A program made the translations under genes and the position numbers. This document shows, piece after piece, positions 6,898 to 16,848 of a stretch of DNA of 64,000 nucleotides. The first letter of the stretch is position 1. Each line of letters opens with the position of its first letter. The notes under the pieces are model-generated. The model saw only the letters and a list, made by a program, of their open reading frames with translations, was not told where the DNA came from and made no database searches. Source of the DNA: Maribacter cobaltidurans. Lineage in GTDB: Bacteria; Bacteroidota; Bacteroidia; Flavobacteriales; Flavobacteriaceae. The DNA is taken from the NCBI RefSeq assembly GCF_002269385.1, contig NZ_CP022957.1, positions 491,001 through 555,000 of the forward strand, given 5' to 3'.

Positions 6898-9765
6898 TTA
6901 TTCGGTCAATAGGGAATCGATCATACTACTATGCGCTATGGCTTTTTCCGAATTTTTATTTTTAAATTTTGTCAATATACTTTTTGAGGTAACACTCTTA
7001 TCGGAGGCAATCTTTCTAAGGGTATATTCCAGTATCGTACTGAATTTGGATTTTTCCGCCAAATCAAGCATCCTTTCCGCATCTAACTCTGTCATGGGTT
7101 CCGCGGCATACCAAAGCATTAAGGGAAGATTGTGATCGTCTACATCCTCTTCACGCTGTAGCAATGCTCCTAAAATCTCCCAGCGCTTGGATTCTTCCAT
7201 ACGTTGCATTGCCGATGCAAGGTACAATCTCACTAAGGGGGATTCATCTTGTTTTGCCATATCGACAAAAACTTGTAAGGTTTCATCCAAAACTTTTTTG
7301 TCCTCCATGGCAAGTTGTACCGTCCAGCTTCTCATATATTCATCCTGATCACCTAAAAGCTCATTTACGTAATTTTCATCCAAACCATTGGTTACATGAA
7401 GTGTCCAAAGTGCCCTCAACCTTTTGGTAATATCAGGGTTTTCATCTATAATTTTCTTTAGTGCCGTATGGATTTCCGGATTGCCTCCACGCTCCTGCAA
7501 AATAGTCCTTGCTTGGCGAACGTACCAATCATTACCATGTAACTGATAATTTACCAATTCCATATCCGAAGCCTTGTATAAATCTTCTTGAACCCATTTA
7601 TCGTTATTGTGGGAAATTTTAAAGATACGTCCCAAAGTTTTGTCATGAACATCAGGATTTGGGCTATGACATTGATTCTGGTCGTACCAATCGATTACAT
7701 ATACGGATCCACTGGCATCATATTTAAAATTCAGCCACTGCGACCAAGAGTCGTTCATGATTATAAAATCCTTTCTATGCGATGCCACGTAACCCGAACC
7801 TTCCCTTGTAAGCTGGTCGTTGTTCATAATGGCTCCGTTAATATTGTTCATGAATATGGTATTGCGATATTCTTTGGGCCAAGTATCTCCCCCTAAATAA
7901 ATCATAGCTCCTGCATGGGCATGTCCGCCACCGGCAGCGGCCGACCTAAAGTTACCGGCATGAGGCCCCCTATCACCTAAATAATGCCTATGATCGGCAA
8001 TAGTTTTTATATCATCATAGGTATATGGGTTAAAATGCTCGCCCCCTTGGCGCTCGTACCTTGCACCTTGAATAACGTGGTACATATGAGGAATAACACA
8101 TACCGTAATAAAGGGGTGACCGTAATCATTAAAATCAATTCCCCAAGGATTGCTTGTGCCATGGGAAAACACCTCAAATTCATGCCTTGTTGGGTGATAT
8201 CTCCATACGGCAGCATTCACTTTTGTTCTTTCGTCCTCCGGTGTCCCCGGTTTTCCCACCTTAGAATGTGTAAAAACCCCATGAACCCCGTAAAGCCAAC
8301 CATCCGGTCCCCAACGGAGATTGTTCAACACCTCATGTGTATCATCCAAACCCCAACCATCTAGCAATATTTCCGGTTCTCCTTTAGGTTCATCATTTTC
8401 AAAATCGGTAGGGATAAACATTAGATATGGTGCGGCTCCCAACCAAACACCACCCATACCCACTTCAATACCACTGGCCATATTGAGGCCTTCCATAAAC
8501 ACCTTTCTTTTATCCAAAGTACCATCGCCATTGGTATCCTCAAAAATAAGGATACGGTCCCTGCCCTTGCCTTCCTCTGCCGGAACAGGATATGTATGAC
8601 CTTCAACTACCCAAAGTCGTCCGCGAGCATCTATGGTAAAGCTTATGGGACGTACCACATCCGGTTCGGCGGCAGCAAGAGTAATTTCAAACCCGGCGGG
8701 CAAGGTCATGGCCTTTGCCGCCTCCTTACCCGAAAGACCAGCGTTGATTATTGGGTCTAATGGCGGCATTACAATAATATCCTCCTGTTTCAATTCATTA
8801 TCAAATTGGGGTCTCACCGGATAAAACAAAAAATCGTCAAAACTAATATGGGCCAATTCATCCGGTCCGATGTAGGGTATCGGAGAAAGTCCAGTCTCAT
8901 TATCTATAATCCGAATAAATATTTCCCTATCCAGATATTCGGTCAAATCAACCACTACTGGTTGCATATTGGTCCTTCCCTGTCCGGTTGTTTTAAAGAT
9001 TACTTTATCATCATCCTTGGAAACCAATTCTACCCTTGTTTCCTCCATAGCTCCACCGGAAACCTTAAAGGAGGCGAAGGGATGTATGACCGTAAAAGGT
9101 ATCGAAGTCAATATCCCTGTTTTTTCAGAATCTTTGGTGCCTCCGCTACTTACAAAGTAATCGCCGTCAAACCCAATCTTGGTGTTTAGCTTATGAATGG
9201 AATCCGCTCTGGTAAATAACGGATTTTTAAAGGCATCGCCCTGGCCTTTCCAATCACTCAAATTTCCTCTTTCAAAGCCAACATTTATCGGTTTTCCATT
9301 TTTAAAAGGAACTATGCCGGCAATCACCGATGTGCTAAAATTACCATCCACTATCTTGAATTCGCCAACCATTCCTGCAGCACGGTGACCCGGAACGGTG
9401 CAGAAATACGTGTCGTCAGAATCTGCCCAAAATGTAATACTGGCACTCTCTCCAACTTCGTTCAAGGTTTTACTTGTTATTCCCAAGTTTTCCATGGATA
9501 TGTCATGCGTCATATTCTCCATGTTGATAATCGTAATACGAACGCGGTCCCCTTTATTGGCCTTTAGAATTGGATTTCGTGTACCATCAGGTGCAAAATA
9601 TCCCAACATGCTTGCCTCCAATGTATATTCCCTATTGATTACCGTAGAATCCCTTTCTACACTTTGGACGATTTTCTCTTTTCCTTCATTCTGCTTGCAG
9701 GAAGCTACGAACACAAAAGCCAGAACCACTTTTATGTACAGCCTTGCCATTTTATGTTTTTTCAT
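6898..9765 (-). CDS. cupredoxin-PVC-type dehydrogenase fusion lipoprotein with HEAT repeats
   Basis: The 955-residue protein has a lipoprotein signal (VASC, Cys23). Residues 45-140 form a cupredoxin domain with a complete type-1 copper ligand set: His87, Cys122, His127 and Met132. Its Cys-x4-His-x4-Met spacing is like rusticyanin. Residues 150-335 are a beta-sandwich-like region (FERGNLSDWKGQ). Residues 350-740 match the PVC-type membrane-bound dehydrogenase (TIGR02604) propeller (LPAGFEITLAAAEPDVVRP, RGRLWVVEGHTYP, FEDTNGDGTLDKR). Helical HEAT-like repeats follow to the end. No CxxCH heme motif is present, so the copper domain may replace the cytochrome as electron acceptor (inference). It starts 8 bases after the DUF1080 gene. 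The substrate is unknown. Confidence 0.83.
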   Translation of the reverse strand: MKKHKMARLYIKVVLAFVFVASCKQNEGKEKIVQSVERDSTVINREYTLEASMLGYFAPDGTRNPILKANKGDRVRITIINMENMTHDISMENLGITSKTLNEVGESASITFWADSDDTYFCTVPGHRAAGMVGEFKIVDGNFSTSVIAGIVPFKNGKPINVGFERGNLSDWKGQGDAFKNPLFTRADSIHKLNTKIGFDGDYFVSSGGTKDSEKTGILTSIPFTVIHPFASFKVSGGAMEETRVELVSKDDDKVIFKTTGQGRTNMQPVVVDLTEYLDREIFIRIIDNETGLSPIPYIGPDELAHISFDDFLFYPVRPQFDNELKQEDIIVMPPLDPIINAGLSGKEAAKAMTLPAGFEITLAAAEPDVVRPISFTIDARGRLWVVEGHTYPVPAEEGKGRDRILIFEDTNGDGTLDKRKVFMEGLNMASGIEVGMGGVWLGAAPYLMFIPTDFENDEPKGEPEILLDGWGLDDTHEVLNNLRWGPDGWLYGVHGVFTHSKVGKPGTPEDERTKVNAAVWRYHPTRHEFEVFSHGTSNPWGIDFNDYGHPFITVCVIPHMYHVIQGARYERQGGEHFNPYTYDDIKTIADHRHYLGDRGPHAGNFRSAAAGGGHAHAGAMIYLGGDTWPKEYRNTIFMNNINGAIMNNDQLTREGSGYVASHRKDFIIMNDSWSQWLNFKYDASGSVYVIDWYDQNQCHSPNPDVHDKTLGRIFKISHNNDKWVQEDLYKASDMELVNYQLHGNDWYVRQARTILQERGGNPEIHTALKKIIDENPDITKRLRALWTLHVTNGLDENYVNELLGDQDEYMRSWTVQLAMEDKKVLDETLQVFVDMAKQDESPLVRLYLASAMQRMEESKRWEILGALLQREEDVDDHNLPLMLWYAAEPMTELDAERMLDLAEKSKFSTILEYTLRKIASDKSVTSKSILTKFKNKNSEKAIAHSSMIDSLLTE

Positions 9766-9773
9766 GAATTGTT

Positions 9774-10421
9774 TTAGTTAGGTTGGGTGTTATTTAATTC
9801 TTGAATGGTAATCTCCTTAACGTGTACTTGAGCTTTTCCACCTCCATGAATTTGAATTCCAATCAAACCGGTTTGCGGTATGGTTTCATCTGCTTCTGTA
9901 TAATCTATGGACTGATGTCCATTAATATAAAGTCGTATTCTTCTATTCTCTGCCCTAATCTCATAATCGTTCCAATCGTTAATTTTGATCCATTCTAACA
10001 CCTGTGCAGAATCTGGTGCCACCAAAGTCCTGTTTCTTCGGGACTCATCGTAAAGACTTATCCAATACCCCTCTCCAAAGTCGGCCTGATATCCAATCAT
10101 TTCATAATCCGGATCAGACATCCTTTTGCTCCGAAATTGGATTCCTGAGTTCACAAAACCTTCCTCCCCAAGAAGTTTTATCTTAAGCTTCAAAATGAAA
10201 TCATCAAAAGTATCCTTTGTGACCAAAAAATAATTATGATCCACTGTTTCAGTTAAGGAACCCCCAACGATTTCTTCATTTTCAATGCGCCAAATATTTA
10301 GCGTATCACCTTCCCAACCATGGAAATTTTCACCATTGAAAAGTGTTGTAGTATAATTAGAAGGTGAATCTTGACAAGATGCCAAAAGAAAAAAAAGAAA
10401 TATCGCAATATACTTTTTCAC
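9774..10421 (-). CDS. DUF1080 (3-keto-disaccharide hydrolase-like) lipoprotein
   Basis: The protein matches the DUF1080/PF06439 concanavalin-like fold: LFNGENFHGWEG, WRIENEEIVGGS, DFILKLKIKL, NSGIQFRSKR, EIRAENRRIRLYINGHQSIDYTE, GLIGIQIHGGGKAQVHVKEI. Members include 3-keto-glycoside hydrolases. I chose the GTG at 10421, which gives a clean lipoprotein signal (MKKYIAIFLFFLLASC). The frame is also open from a TTG at 10460, but that would add a charged 13-residue leader. It is the first gene of the operon with the dehydrogenase and FG-GAP genes. Oxidation of a glycoside followed by cleavage of the keto form would fit the neighbours, but this is inference. Confidence 0.82.
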   Translation of the reverse strand: MKKYIAIFLFFLLASCQDSPSNYTTTLFNGENFHGWEGDTLNIWRIENEEIVGGSLTETVDHNYFLVTKDTFDDFILKLKIKLLGEEGFVNSGIQFRSKRMSDPDYEMIGYQADFGEGYWISLYDESRRNRTLVAPDSAQVLEWIKINDWNDYEIRAENRRIRLYINGHQSIDYTEADETIPQTGLIGIQIHGGGKAQVHVKEITIQELNNTQPN

Positions 10422-10548
10422 TAATACTATGAAATTCAAATTCTTAGAAGTAAAGTACAAAAATTATTCTAGTGATTGTATGGCGCTATGCTGACAAATT
10501 AAAAATTATAGACTTAATGAAGAAGAGGTACTGTGAAATAGGGTAGAA

Positions 10549-11418
10549 TCAGTGATATTTTGAGAACAATTCGGTCGCCTTATTGTAAGCGGCCTCAAAA
10601 ACCATCCAATTGACATTGGAATCCGCCTTTTGAGAAGTTAAGTAGGACAGTAACTTTTCGGTGGGCATATTCCCCGTAAGTTCGTCCTTGGCCATAGGAC
10701 AACCGCCAAAACCCTGAACTGCACCATCAAATCTGCGACAACCTGCCTTATAAGCCGCTTCTACTTTTTCGTGCCATTTTGTGGGTGTCGTGTGAAGATG
10801 TGCCCCGAACTCAATATGGGGATAAGCAGGTATCAAATGGGCAAATAAATAGTCAATGGTTTCGGGATCTGAAGTTCCCACGGTATCCGAGAGGGATAAA
10901 ATCCTTGCGCCCATGGAGGCCAGCTTTTCAGTCCACTCCCCCACAATCTCCACATTCCAAGGATCTCCATACGGATTACCAAAACCCATAGAGATATAGG
11001 TCACCACTTCTTTGTTGGCGGCATCGGCAATATTGAAAATCTCTTGAAGCGTTTCCACAGATTCGTCTATGGTCTTATGAGTGTTTCGCATTTGAAAGTT
11101 TTCCGATATGGAAAAGGGAAAGCCCAAATAATCGATTTCCGGATGTTTTACGGCATCCTCTGCACCACGTACATTGGCAATGATAGCCAATAACTTACTT
11201 TGAGTTCTGGACAAGTCCAATTTGGACAACACCTCGGCCGTGTCGACCATTTGAGGAATGGCTTTAGGGGAAACAAAACTGCCAAAGTCCAATGTGTCAA
11301 AACCACATCCTAACAGGGATTGCAGATACCTTACCTTTTCCTCGGTGGGTATAAAATCCTTAATGCCTTGCATGGCATCTCTCGGACATTCTATAAGCTT
11401 GACTTTATTGTTGGGCAT
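10549..11418 (-). CDS. hydroxymethylglutaryl-CoA lyase
   Basis: The 289-residue protein splits HMG-CoA into acetyl-CoA and acetoacetate, the last step of leucine degradation. It has the HMGL/DRE-TIM barrel pattern: VKLIECPRDAMQGIKDFIPTEEKVRYLQSLL with the catalytic Arg and Asp, TLDFGSFVSPKAIPQM, SLSDTVGTSDPE, the metal-binding EFGAHLHTTP, and the loop VQGFGGCPMAKDELTGN containing the signature Cys. The ATG at 11418 is chosen because the barrel begins immediately after it. It stands alone; no other leucine-degradation gene is adjacent. Confidence 0.88.
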   Translation of the reverse strand: MPNNKVKLIECPRDAMQGIKDFIPTEEKVRYLQSLLGCGFDTLDFGSFVSPKAIPQMVDTAEVLSKLDLSRTQSKLLAIIANVRGAEDAVKHPEIDYLGFPFSISENFQMRNTHKTIDESVETLQEIFNIADAANKEVVTYISMGFGNPYGDPWNVEIVGEWTEKLASMGARILSLSDTVGTSDPETIDYLFAHLIPAYPHIEFGAHLHTTPTKWHEKVEAAYKAGCRRFDGAVQGFGGCPMAKDELTGNMPTEKLLSYLTSQKADSNVNWMVFEAAYNKATELFSKYH

Positions 11419-11552
11419 AACGTAAAAATACAAACAACCATAGGAAATTTAGAGGTCTTTAAAATGAATAATTAGTGAAAGTGTAAATCTTCTTACAAAC
11501 AAAAAATTTTGGGCTAAACGATTTTTTATATCTTGTTCAAAATTTAAAAGTC

Positions 11553-11969
11553 ATGAAAAATAAAATTTCCGCGATTATTATAATTTTAGCTTGTGTATGT
11601 TTTAGCTTCTCTTACAATAATCACGATAAAGATTCTATGAACGAAAAAATGGAACAATCAAACGATAGTGTTCTTAGACATGTTGTCCTATTCAAATTTA
11701 AGGATGGTACATCTCCAGAGGATATTAAGAAAGTAGAGGAAGCGTTCCATGCCCTTCCTTCTAAAATACCTCAAATTGCCGGTTACGAATGGGGAACCAA
11801 CAACAGTCCAGAAGGTTTGGACAAGGGATTCACCCATGTTTTCTTTCTTACCTTTAATAGTGAAGAAGATAGGGCCATTTATTTACCTCATCCAGACCAT
11901 AAGGCCTTTGGAGCTGTACTTGGGCCACATTTGGATGATGTACTTGTTATGGACTATTGGACGAACTAA
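11553..11969 (+). CDS. Dabb family (stress-responsive alpha/beta barrel) exported protein
   Basis: The 138-residue protein has an N-terminal hydrophobic export segment (IIIILACVCFSFS), then a Dabb domain from about residue 40: LRHVVLFKFKDGTSPEDIKKVEEAF, GYEWGTNNSPEGLDKGFTHVFFLTF and DRAIYLPHPDHKAF. Dabb domains form small dimeric ferredoxin-like barrels; most are cytoplasmic, and the export signal here is typical of Bacteroidota versions. Function is not known. It is convergent with pyrD, 7 bases apart. Confidence 0.82.
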   Translation: MKNKISAIIIILACVCFSFSYNNHDKDSMNEKMEQSNDSVLRHVVLFKFKDGTSPEDIKKVEEAFHALPSKIPQIAGYEWGTNNSPEGLDKGFTHVFFLTFNSEEDRAIYLPHPDHKAFGAVLGPHLDDVLVMDYWTN

Positions 11970-11976
11970 ATTCTAT

Positions 11977-13017
11977 TTATACTTTTTGTTTTAGGATAGT
12001 CTTATTTATTTTTTTAACCAAAATTGGACCTTCGTATATAAAGCCTGTCCATAACTGAATTAGATCGGCTCCTGCGTTTAACTTTTCCAAAGCATCCTCA
12101 GGAGAATGAATCCCACCTACCCCTATGATTGGGAAGGCTTTATTACTTTTTTCGGATAAAAATCGAATAACTTCGGTACTTCTATCTCTTAACGGTTTCC
12201 CACTTAAACCACCGTTTTCCTCCAAAAGCAAAACATGGGATTTAAGGTTTTTACGTTCTATAGTTGTGTTTGTCGCAATGACTCCATCTATTTTGGTATC
12301 GGCAACTATAGCAATAATATCCAAAAGTTGGTCATTGGTAAGGTCCGGTGCGATTTTCAGTAAAATCGGTTTTCTTTTGACCGACTTTTCAGATGCCAAT
12401 TTCCTATTGGTAATCTCCAGCTCCTTCAACAATCTTGTTAGAGGTTCCTTATCCTGAAGTTCTCGAAGTCCTGGGGTGTTTGGAGAACTGACATTGACTA
12501 CAAAATAATCCACATGTTCAAAAAGGGCATCGAAACAAATTAAATAATCCTTTATAGCATCATCGTTGGGCGTAATTTTGTTTTTACCGATATTTCCCCC
12601 AATCAATACCATGTGTTCTTTTTTTAATCGTTCCACCGCCTCAAATACACCTTCATTGTTAAAACCCATTCTATTGATAATGGCACTGTCTGTCTTTAAT
12701 CGAAATAATCTTTTTTTGGGGTTTCCATCTTGGGGTTTGGGGGTCAGCGTGCCAATTTCAACAAAGCCAAAGCCAAAACTGGAAAGTTCATTGTAAAGCA
12801 TTGCGTTCTTATCAAAACCAGCGGCTAGACCCACCGGGTTCTTAAATTTTAATCCAAAAACCTCTCGTTCCAGTCTTTGATCCTCTATAGTGAAAAAAGG
12901 CTTTATCAATCCCAAAATTCCAATTCTGGATAACATCTTAATCAAGAAAAAGCTAAAATGATGAACTTTTTCAGGGTCGAACAAGAAAAGTATGGGGCGT
13001 ATAATCGACTTGTACAT
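11977..13017 (-). CDS. pyrD: quinone-dependent dihydroorotate dehydrogenase (class 2)
   Basis: The 346-residue protein oxidises dihydroorotate to orotate in pyrimidine synthesis, passing electrons to quinone through FMN. An N-terminal helical membrane-associating stretch ([28 protein letters not shown]) marks class 2. Diagnostic motifs are [60 protein letters not shown] with the catalytic Ser, [13 protein letters not shown] and IGVGGI. The length is normal for the family. The upstream gene (13093-13539) lies 75 bases away on the same strand and may be cotranscribed. Confidence 0.95.
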   Translation of the reverse strand: MYKSIIRPILFLFDPEKVHHFSFFLIKMLSRIGILGLIKPFFTIEDQRLEREVFGLKFKNPVGLAAGFDKNAMLYNELSSFGFGFVEIGTLTPKPQDGNPKKRLFRLKTDSAIINRMGFNNEGVFEAVERLKKEHMVLIGGNIGKNKITPNDDAIKDYLICFDALFEHVDYFVVNVSSPNTPGLRELQDKEPLTRLLKELEITNRKLASEKSVKRKPILLKIAPDLTNDQLLDIIAIVADTKIDGVIATNTTIERKNLKSHVLLLEENGGLSGKPLRDRSTEVIRFLSEKSNKAFPIIGVGGIHSPEDALEKLNAGADLIQLWTGFIYEGPILVKKINKTILKQKV

Positions 13018-13092
13018 GCAGATGTATTTGTAGCAAAAATACGAAGAGCAAGGTTTAAAATTCTCCTATTAACTACAAAACGTCAAAAAATT

Positions 13093-13539
13093 CTATTCCT
13101 GTTTGGAGGGAATACTATCGCTATAAACCTTTGGAACAATGACAAAAGGAGAACGGGAAGCTTGATGGCATAACTCTATATACAATTCATACTGTTTTTG
13201 ATTAAACAGGGAGAGAATCCGCTTGTCTATCATGGACTGGATGGATTGCATGCTGTCCATTATGCCGCGGTATTTAAGTGCCATTTCATTGAGTTCATCT
13301 ACGGTATTTTGTGGATGCCTATCGTATAAATTCTTCAATTGATTGTTAAGGATTTCATTTCGGTACTTTAATTCAGCCGCCAGATTTACAAGCTGTTCCT
13401 GTTGGCTATCGTTCATTTGAAATATATCTGCAATCACTTCATTTTCAGTAATCCCCACACCCAGAAGACAATCTGCTTGGGGCCTTACTGAATGCGATAA
13501 AAAACCGAATAGCAGTACAAGGGCTACATGTAACTTCAT
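13093..13539 (-). CDS. hypothetical secreted helical protein
   Basis: From the ATG at 13539 the product is about 148 residues, with a signal peptide (LHVALVLLFGFLSHS). The frame is open upstream but would only add a charged leader. The mature part is mostly helical and rich in Gln, Asn and Leu, with the pattern MNDSQQEQLVNLAAELKYRNEILNNQLKNLYDRHP and QKQYELYIELC. This is loosely like small periplasmic helical Spy/CpxP-type sensors, but I cannot assign it to a family. It is divergent from pepT and may be cotranscribed with pyrD. Confidence 0.65.
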   Translation of the reverse strand: MKLHVALVLLFGFLSHSVRPQADCLLGVGITENEVIADIFQMNDSQQEQLVNLAAELKYRNEILNNQLKNLYDRHPQNTVDELNEMALKYRGIMDSMQSIQSMIDKRILSLFNQKQYELYIELCHQASRSPFVIVPKVYSDSIPSKQE

Positions 13540-13607
13540 CCAAATATTGAATTCTATCTGAACACGAAAATACAATTTAAAAGCTATTTTTGGGAAAAAA
13601 GAGATTT

Positions 13608-14834
13608 ATGCAGGACATAATGAACCGTTTTTTGAATTATGTGAAGATAGATACCCAAAGCGATTCTTCCTCGAATATAACCCCTAGTACGGCAAAACAA
13701 TGGAATTTAGCCAATAGACTTGTTGATGAACTTCGGGAAATAGGAATGTCCGACGTTAGTATCGACGAAAACGCCTATATCATGGCAACCTTGCCGAGCA
13801 ATGTCGACCATGAAGTACCGACTATCGGGTTTATCTCCCATTTTGATACTTCACCAGACTTTTCGGGAACAAACGTGAACCCAAAAATTATTAATAATTA
13901 TGATGGTAAGGACATTATACTCCATGAAGAACTGGACATAATCCTTTCGCCCGAGTACTTTGATGACCTTAAACAATATGAGGGGAAAACCTTAATCACT
14001 ACGGACGGAACAACACTTTTAGGCGCGGACGATAAAGCTGGTATTGCAGAAATTGTAACAGCTATGGAATACCTTATCAATCACCCTGAAATAAAGCATG
14101 GCGAGATTCGAGTTGGTTTTACCCCAGATGAAGAAATTGGTAGAGGAGCCCATAAATTTGACGTGGATGCATTTGGAGCTGATTGGGCCTATACCATGGA
14201 TGGGAGTCAAATTGGGGAACTGGAATATGAGAACTTTAATGCGGCCAGTGCTAAAATCATAGTGAAAGGCAAAAGTGTTCATCCCGGATATGCAAAGGGA
14301 AAAATGGTTAACGCTCTTCTTATTGCCAATAAAATCATCTCACTTCTTCCCCAATCAGAGGTACCCGAAAAAACAGAGGGCAGGGAAGGGTTTTTTCATG
14401 TGCACCATTTTAAAGGAGAAATTGAACATGCGGAAATGGAACTAATCATCCGCGACCATTCAAAATCCCGCTTTGAGGAAAGAAAGAAACTATTAAACAA
14501 AATTGTATCAGAACAGAACGTTATTTATAAGAATGCCGTTCAGTTGGAAATCAAGGACCAATACTATAATATGAAGGAAAAAATTGAGCCCGTTTTTCAT
14601 ATTGTTGAAATAGCCAAGGAAGCCATGGAATCCGTTGGCATAACACCAATCATTAAACCTATCAGGGGCGGCACCGATGGTTCCCAGTTGAGCTTCATGG
14701 GCCTACCATGCCCCAATATTTTTGCCGGAGGTCATAATTTTCATGGGAAATACGAATATGTCCCGGTCGAGAGTATGGCAAAAGCCATAGAGGTTATCGT
14801 GAAAATTTGCGAACTTACTGCTCATAAAAGCTAA
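13608..14834 (+). CDS. pepT: peptidase T (tripeptidase, M20B)
   Basis: The product releases the N-terminal residue from tripeptides. The start at ATG 13608 (MQDIMNRFLNYVKIDTQSD) lines up with the E. coli PepT N-terminus; a TTG six codons earlier overlaps a possible -7 element (13585-13592) and is not preferred. Dinuclear zinc motifs are visible: HFDTSPDFSG, GADDKAG, the catalytic pair in PDEEIGRG, the metal Asp in YTMDGS, and GGHNFHGKYEYVPVESM. The dimerisation domain sits in the middle. The next gene begins 4 bases after the stop. Confidence 0.95.
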   Translation: MQDIMNRFLNYVKIDTQSDSSSNITPSTAKQWNLANRLVDELREIGMSDVSIDENAYIMATLPSNVDHEVPTIGFISHFDTSPDFSGTNVNPKIINNYDGKDIILHEELDIILSPEYFDDLKQYEGKTLITTDGTTLLGADDKAGIAEIVTAMEYLINHPEIKHGEIRVGFTPDEEIGRGAHKFDVDAFGADWAYTMDGSQIGELEYENFNAASAKIIVKGKSVHPGYAKGKMVNALLIANKIISLLPQSEVPEKTEGREGFFHVHHFKGEIEHAEMELIIRDHSKSRFEERKKLLNKIVSEQNVIYKNAVQLEIKDQYYNMKEKIEPVFHIVEIAKEAMESVGITPIIKPIRGGTDGSQLSFMGLPCPNIFAGGHNFHGKYEYVPVESMAKAIEVIVKICELTAHKS

Positions 14835-14838
14835 CACC

Positions 14839-15438
14839 ATGGATAGGTCTGAAAAATTGAAGGCTTTCTTTTCAGAAGAACATAAATTTAAAAAAGAAGT
14901 AAAAAAGCTAAGGGAGATTTTATTGAAGTCCGACTTGGAGGAAACCTATAAGTGGAATTTTCCAACATATACTCTGGATAATAAAAACATTGTGGCTATT
15001 GGCAAGTTTAAAAATCACTTCGGTGTTTGGTTCTTTAATGGAGCTTTTTTATCAGACCCATACCAGGTCTTGGAAAATGCCCAGGAAGGGAAGACCATGG
15101 TCATGAGACACTGGAAATTTTATAATGAGAATGAAATTGATGAGAAAAAAATTTCGCAATACCTCTCAGAAGCAATCAAAAACCAAAAAAAGGGCACAAG
15201 CCTCACCACTAGTAGAAAGAAGAAATCTACCAAACTTGAATTACCCGACCTTCTAATAAAAGCATTTAACGCCAATCCTGAAGCAAAAAAAGCGTTCAAC
15301 GTACTTACCCCTTATAAGCAAAAGGAATATGTAGAATATATAGAAGAAGCCAAACTGGAAAAGACAAAAATTTCCAGATTGGCTAAAATTCTTCCTATGA
15401 TATTGGAGGGTAAAGGTTTAAATGACAAATATCGATAA
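14839..15438 (+). CDS. YdeI/OmpD-associated family protein (DUF1801 plus YdeI domain)
   Basis: The 199-residue cytoplasmic protein has an N-terminal DUF1801-like domain (EETYKWNFPTYTLDNKNIVAIGKFKNHFGVWFFNGAFL). A charged linker leads to a C-terminal YdeI domain (LPDLLIKAFNANPEAKKAFNVLTPYKQKEYVEYIEEAKLEKTKISRLAKILPMILEGK). YdeI proteins have been linked to bacteriocin or peptide resistance in enterobacteria; the biochemical role is unclear. It begins 4 bases after pepT and is probably cotranscribed with it. It is convergent with the oxidoreductase gene downstream. Confidence 0.85.
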   Translation: MDRSEKLKAFFSEEHKFKKEVKKLREILLKSDLEETYKWNFPTYTLDNKNIVAIGKFKNHFGVWFFNGAFLSDPYQVLENAQEGKTMVMRHWKFYNENEIDEKKISQYLSEAIKNQKKGTSLTTSRKKKSTKLELPDLLIKAFNANPEAKKAFNVLTPYKQKEYVEYIEEAKLEKTKISRLAKILPMILEGKGLNDKYR

Positions 15439-15454
15439 CCCTTGTTGGTTGGTT

Positions 15455-16804
15455 TTAGACCATGGGCAACTTCCAGCCATTATTGTAGTTCGCCATTAAA
15501 TATGGATTGGCCTCTTCATTTTTGAATTTGCCGGCCGCATCGTCCCAATATATTCTATTACCAGTCTTAAAGGCTACATTACCCATATGTGAAACCAAGG
15601 CCGCATCATAACCTACCTTTATGGGTGCCGTTAACTTGGAGGCGTCCCTACTTTTAACCGCATCCATGAAATTTTTGGTGTGAAGGTCCAAACCACTTTG
15701 TCCTCCATTGTCAAAGGACATGGCCTCCATCTTTGGTATTCCTTCCTTACCCCAACCTTGGAATTCCTCCTCGGGAATCACTTCCCATCCTTGTCGGTCC
15801 AAAACCAAAGTTCCATTATTACCTATAAAGGCAATACCATGGTTTCTTCCATAGTTACCACCATCGATACCTGTGGCGTGTTCCCATAAAATAGAAAAAC
15901 CATCATATTCATAAACGGTTTGCAAAGTATCTGGGGTTTCTGATGCATCATCAGGATATGCAAACTTACCACCCAAAGCCATTACCGACTTTGGTGTGCC
16001 TGCTTTCATTCCATAAAGAGCGTAATCTATAAGATGCACTCCCCAGTCCGTCATTAAACCTCCCGCATAATCCCAGAACCATCTAAAATTAAAATGAAAA
16101 CGGTTGGGATTGAACGGTCTTTGCGGAGCTGGCCCCAACCACATATCATAGTCCACTCCCGCCGGAGCTGCACCGTCTGGTAAAATGGGTACAGGCTTCA
16201 TCCAACCTTGATAGGCCCATGCCTTGGCCAATCTTATCTCACCGAGCTTACCGGAGTGCACAAAATCTATTGCGTCTACAAAATGGGGTTGGCTTCTCTG
16301 CCATTGTCCAATTTGCACCATCCGATCGCTAGCCCCAACGTAGTCCAACATGATATTGGCTTCCTGAACAGAATTCGCAATGGGTTTTTCACAATAGACA
16401 TCCTTGCCTGCCTGGAGGGCATCAGTCAACTGAAGGCAATGCCAATGATCCGGCGTTCCGATAATAGCAACGTCAACATCCTTATTTTCTAAAAGCTTTC
16501 TGTAATCCTTGTACCATTTTGGTTTTTTGATACCTGCCTTTTCCAAATCCGCCGTTCGCGCTTTGAGCACATTCTCATCTACATCACATAGGGCAATGAC
16601 GTTGATGTCACTCATTTTTAGAAAGGAGGACAGGTCCGAGAAACCCATACCATTACATCCAATAAGTCCCACATTAATGGTATCATTGGCACCCACCTTT
16701 TTTCTCATTGTCGCCAAAAGCTCCATTGGGAACATAAAACTCGCTCCGGACACGATTAAACCAGCCGTACTCTTTTTTATAAAGTCTCTTCTATTACGTA
16801 ACAT
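15455..16804 (-). CDS. Tat-exported Gfo/Idh/MocA family oxidoreductase
   Basis: From ATG 16804 the product starts with a twin-arginine signal (RNRRDFIKKSTAGLIVSGASF). This decides the start over a frame that stays open 15 codons further upstream. The NAD(P)-binding Rossmann domain follows (INVGLIGCNGMG, ALCDVDENVL, VAIIGTPDHWH), then the signature catalytic EKP (KDVYCEKPIANS) and the C-terminal beta-sheet domain with GVHLIDYALYGM. Such periplasmic Bacteroidota enzymes act on sugars, including oxidation to 3-keto sugars and related glycosidase chemistry; the exact substrate is not visible. Confidence 0.9.
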   Translation of the reverse strand: MLRNRRDFIKKSTAGLIVSGASFMFPMELLATMRKKVGANDTINVGLIGCNGMGFSDLSSFLKMSDINVIALCDVDENVLKARTADLEKAGIKKPKWYKDYRKLLENKDVDVAIIGTPDHWHCLQLTDALQAGKDVYCEKPIANSVQEANIMLDYVGASDRMVQIGQWQRSQPHFVDAIDFVHSGKLGEIRLAKAWAYQGWMKPVPILPDGAAPAGVDYDMWLGPAPQRPFNPNRFHFNFRWFWDYAGGLMTDWGVHLIDYALYGMKAGTPKSVMALGGKFAYPDDASETPDTLQTVYEYDGFSILWEHATGIDGGNYGRNHGIAFIGNNGTLVLDRQGWEVIPEEEFQGWGKEGIPKMEAMSFDNGGQSGLDLHTKNFMDAVKSRDASKLTAPIKVGYDAALVSHMGNVAFKTGNRIYWDDAAGKFKNEEANPYLMANYNNGWKLPMV

Positions 16805-16848
16805 TTTTGAATAAATTTTAATATTTGAATATAGCGATTTTAAAAACA

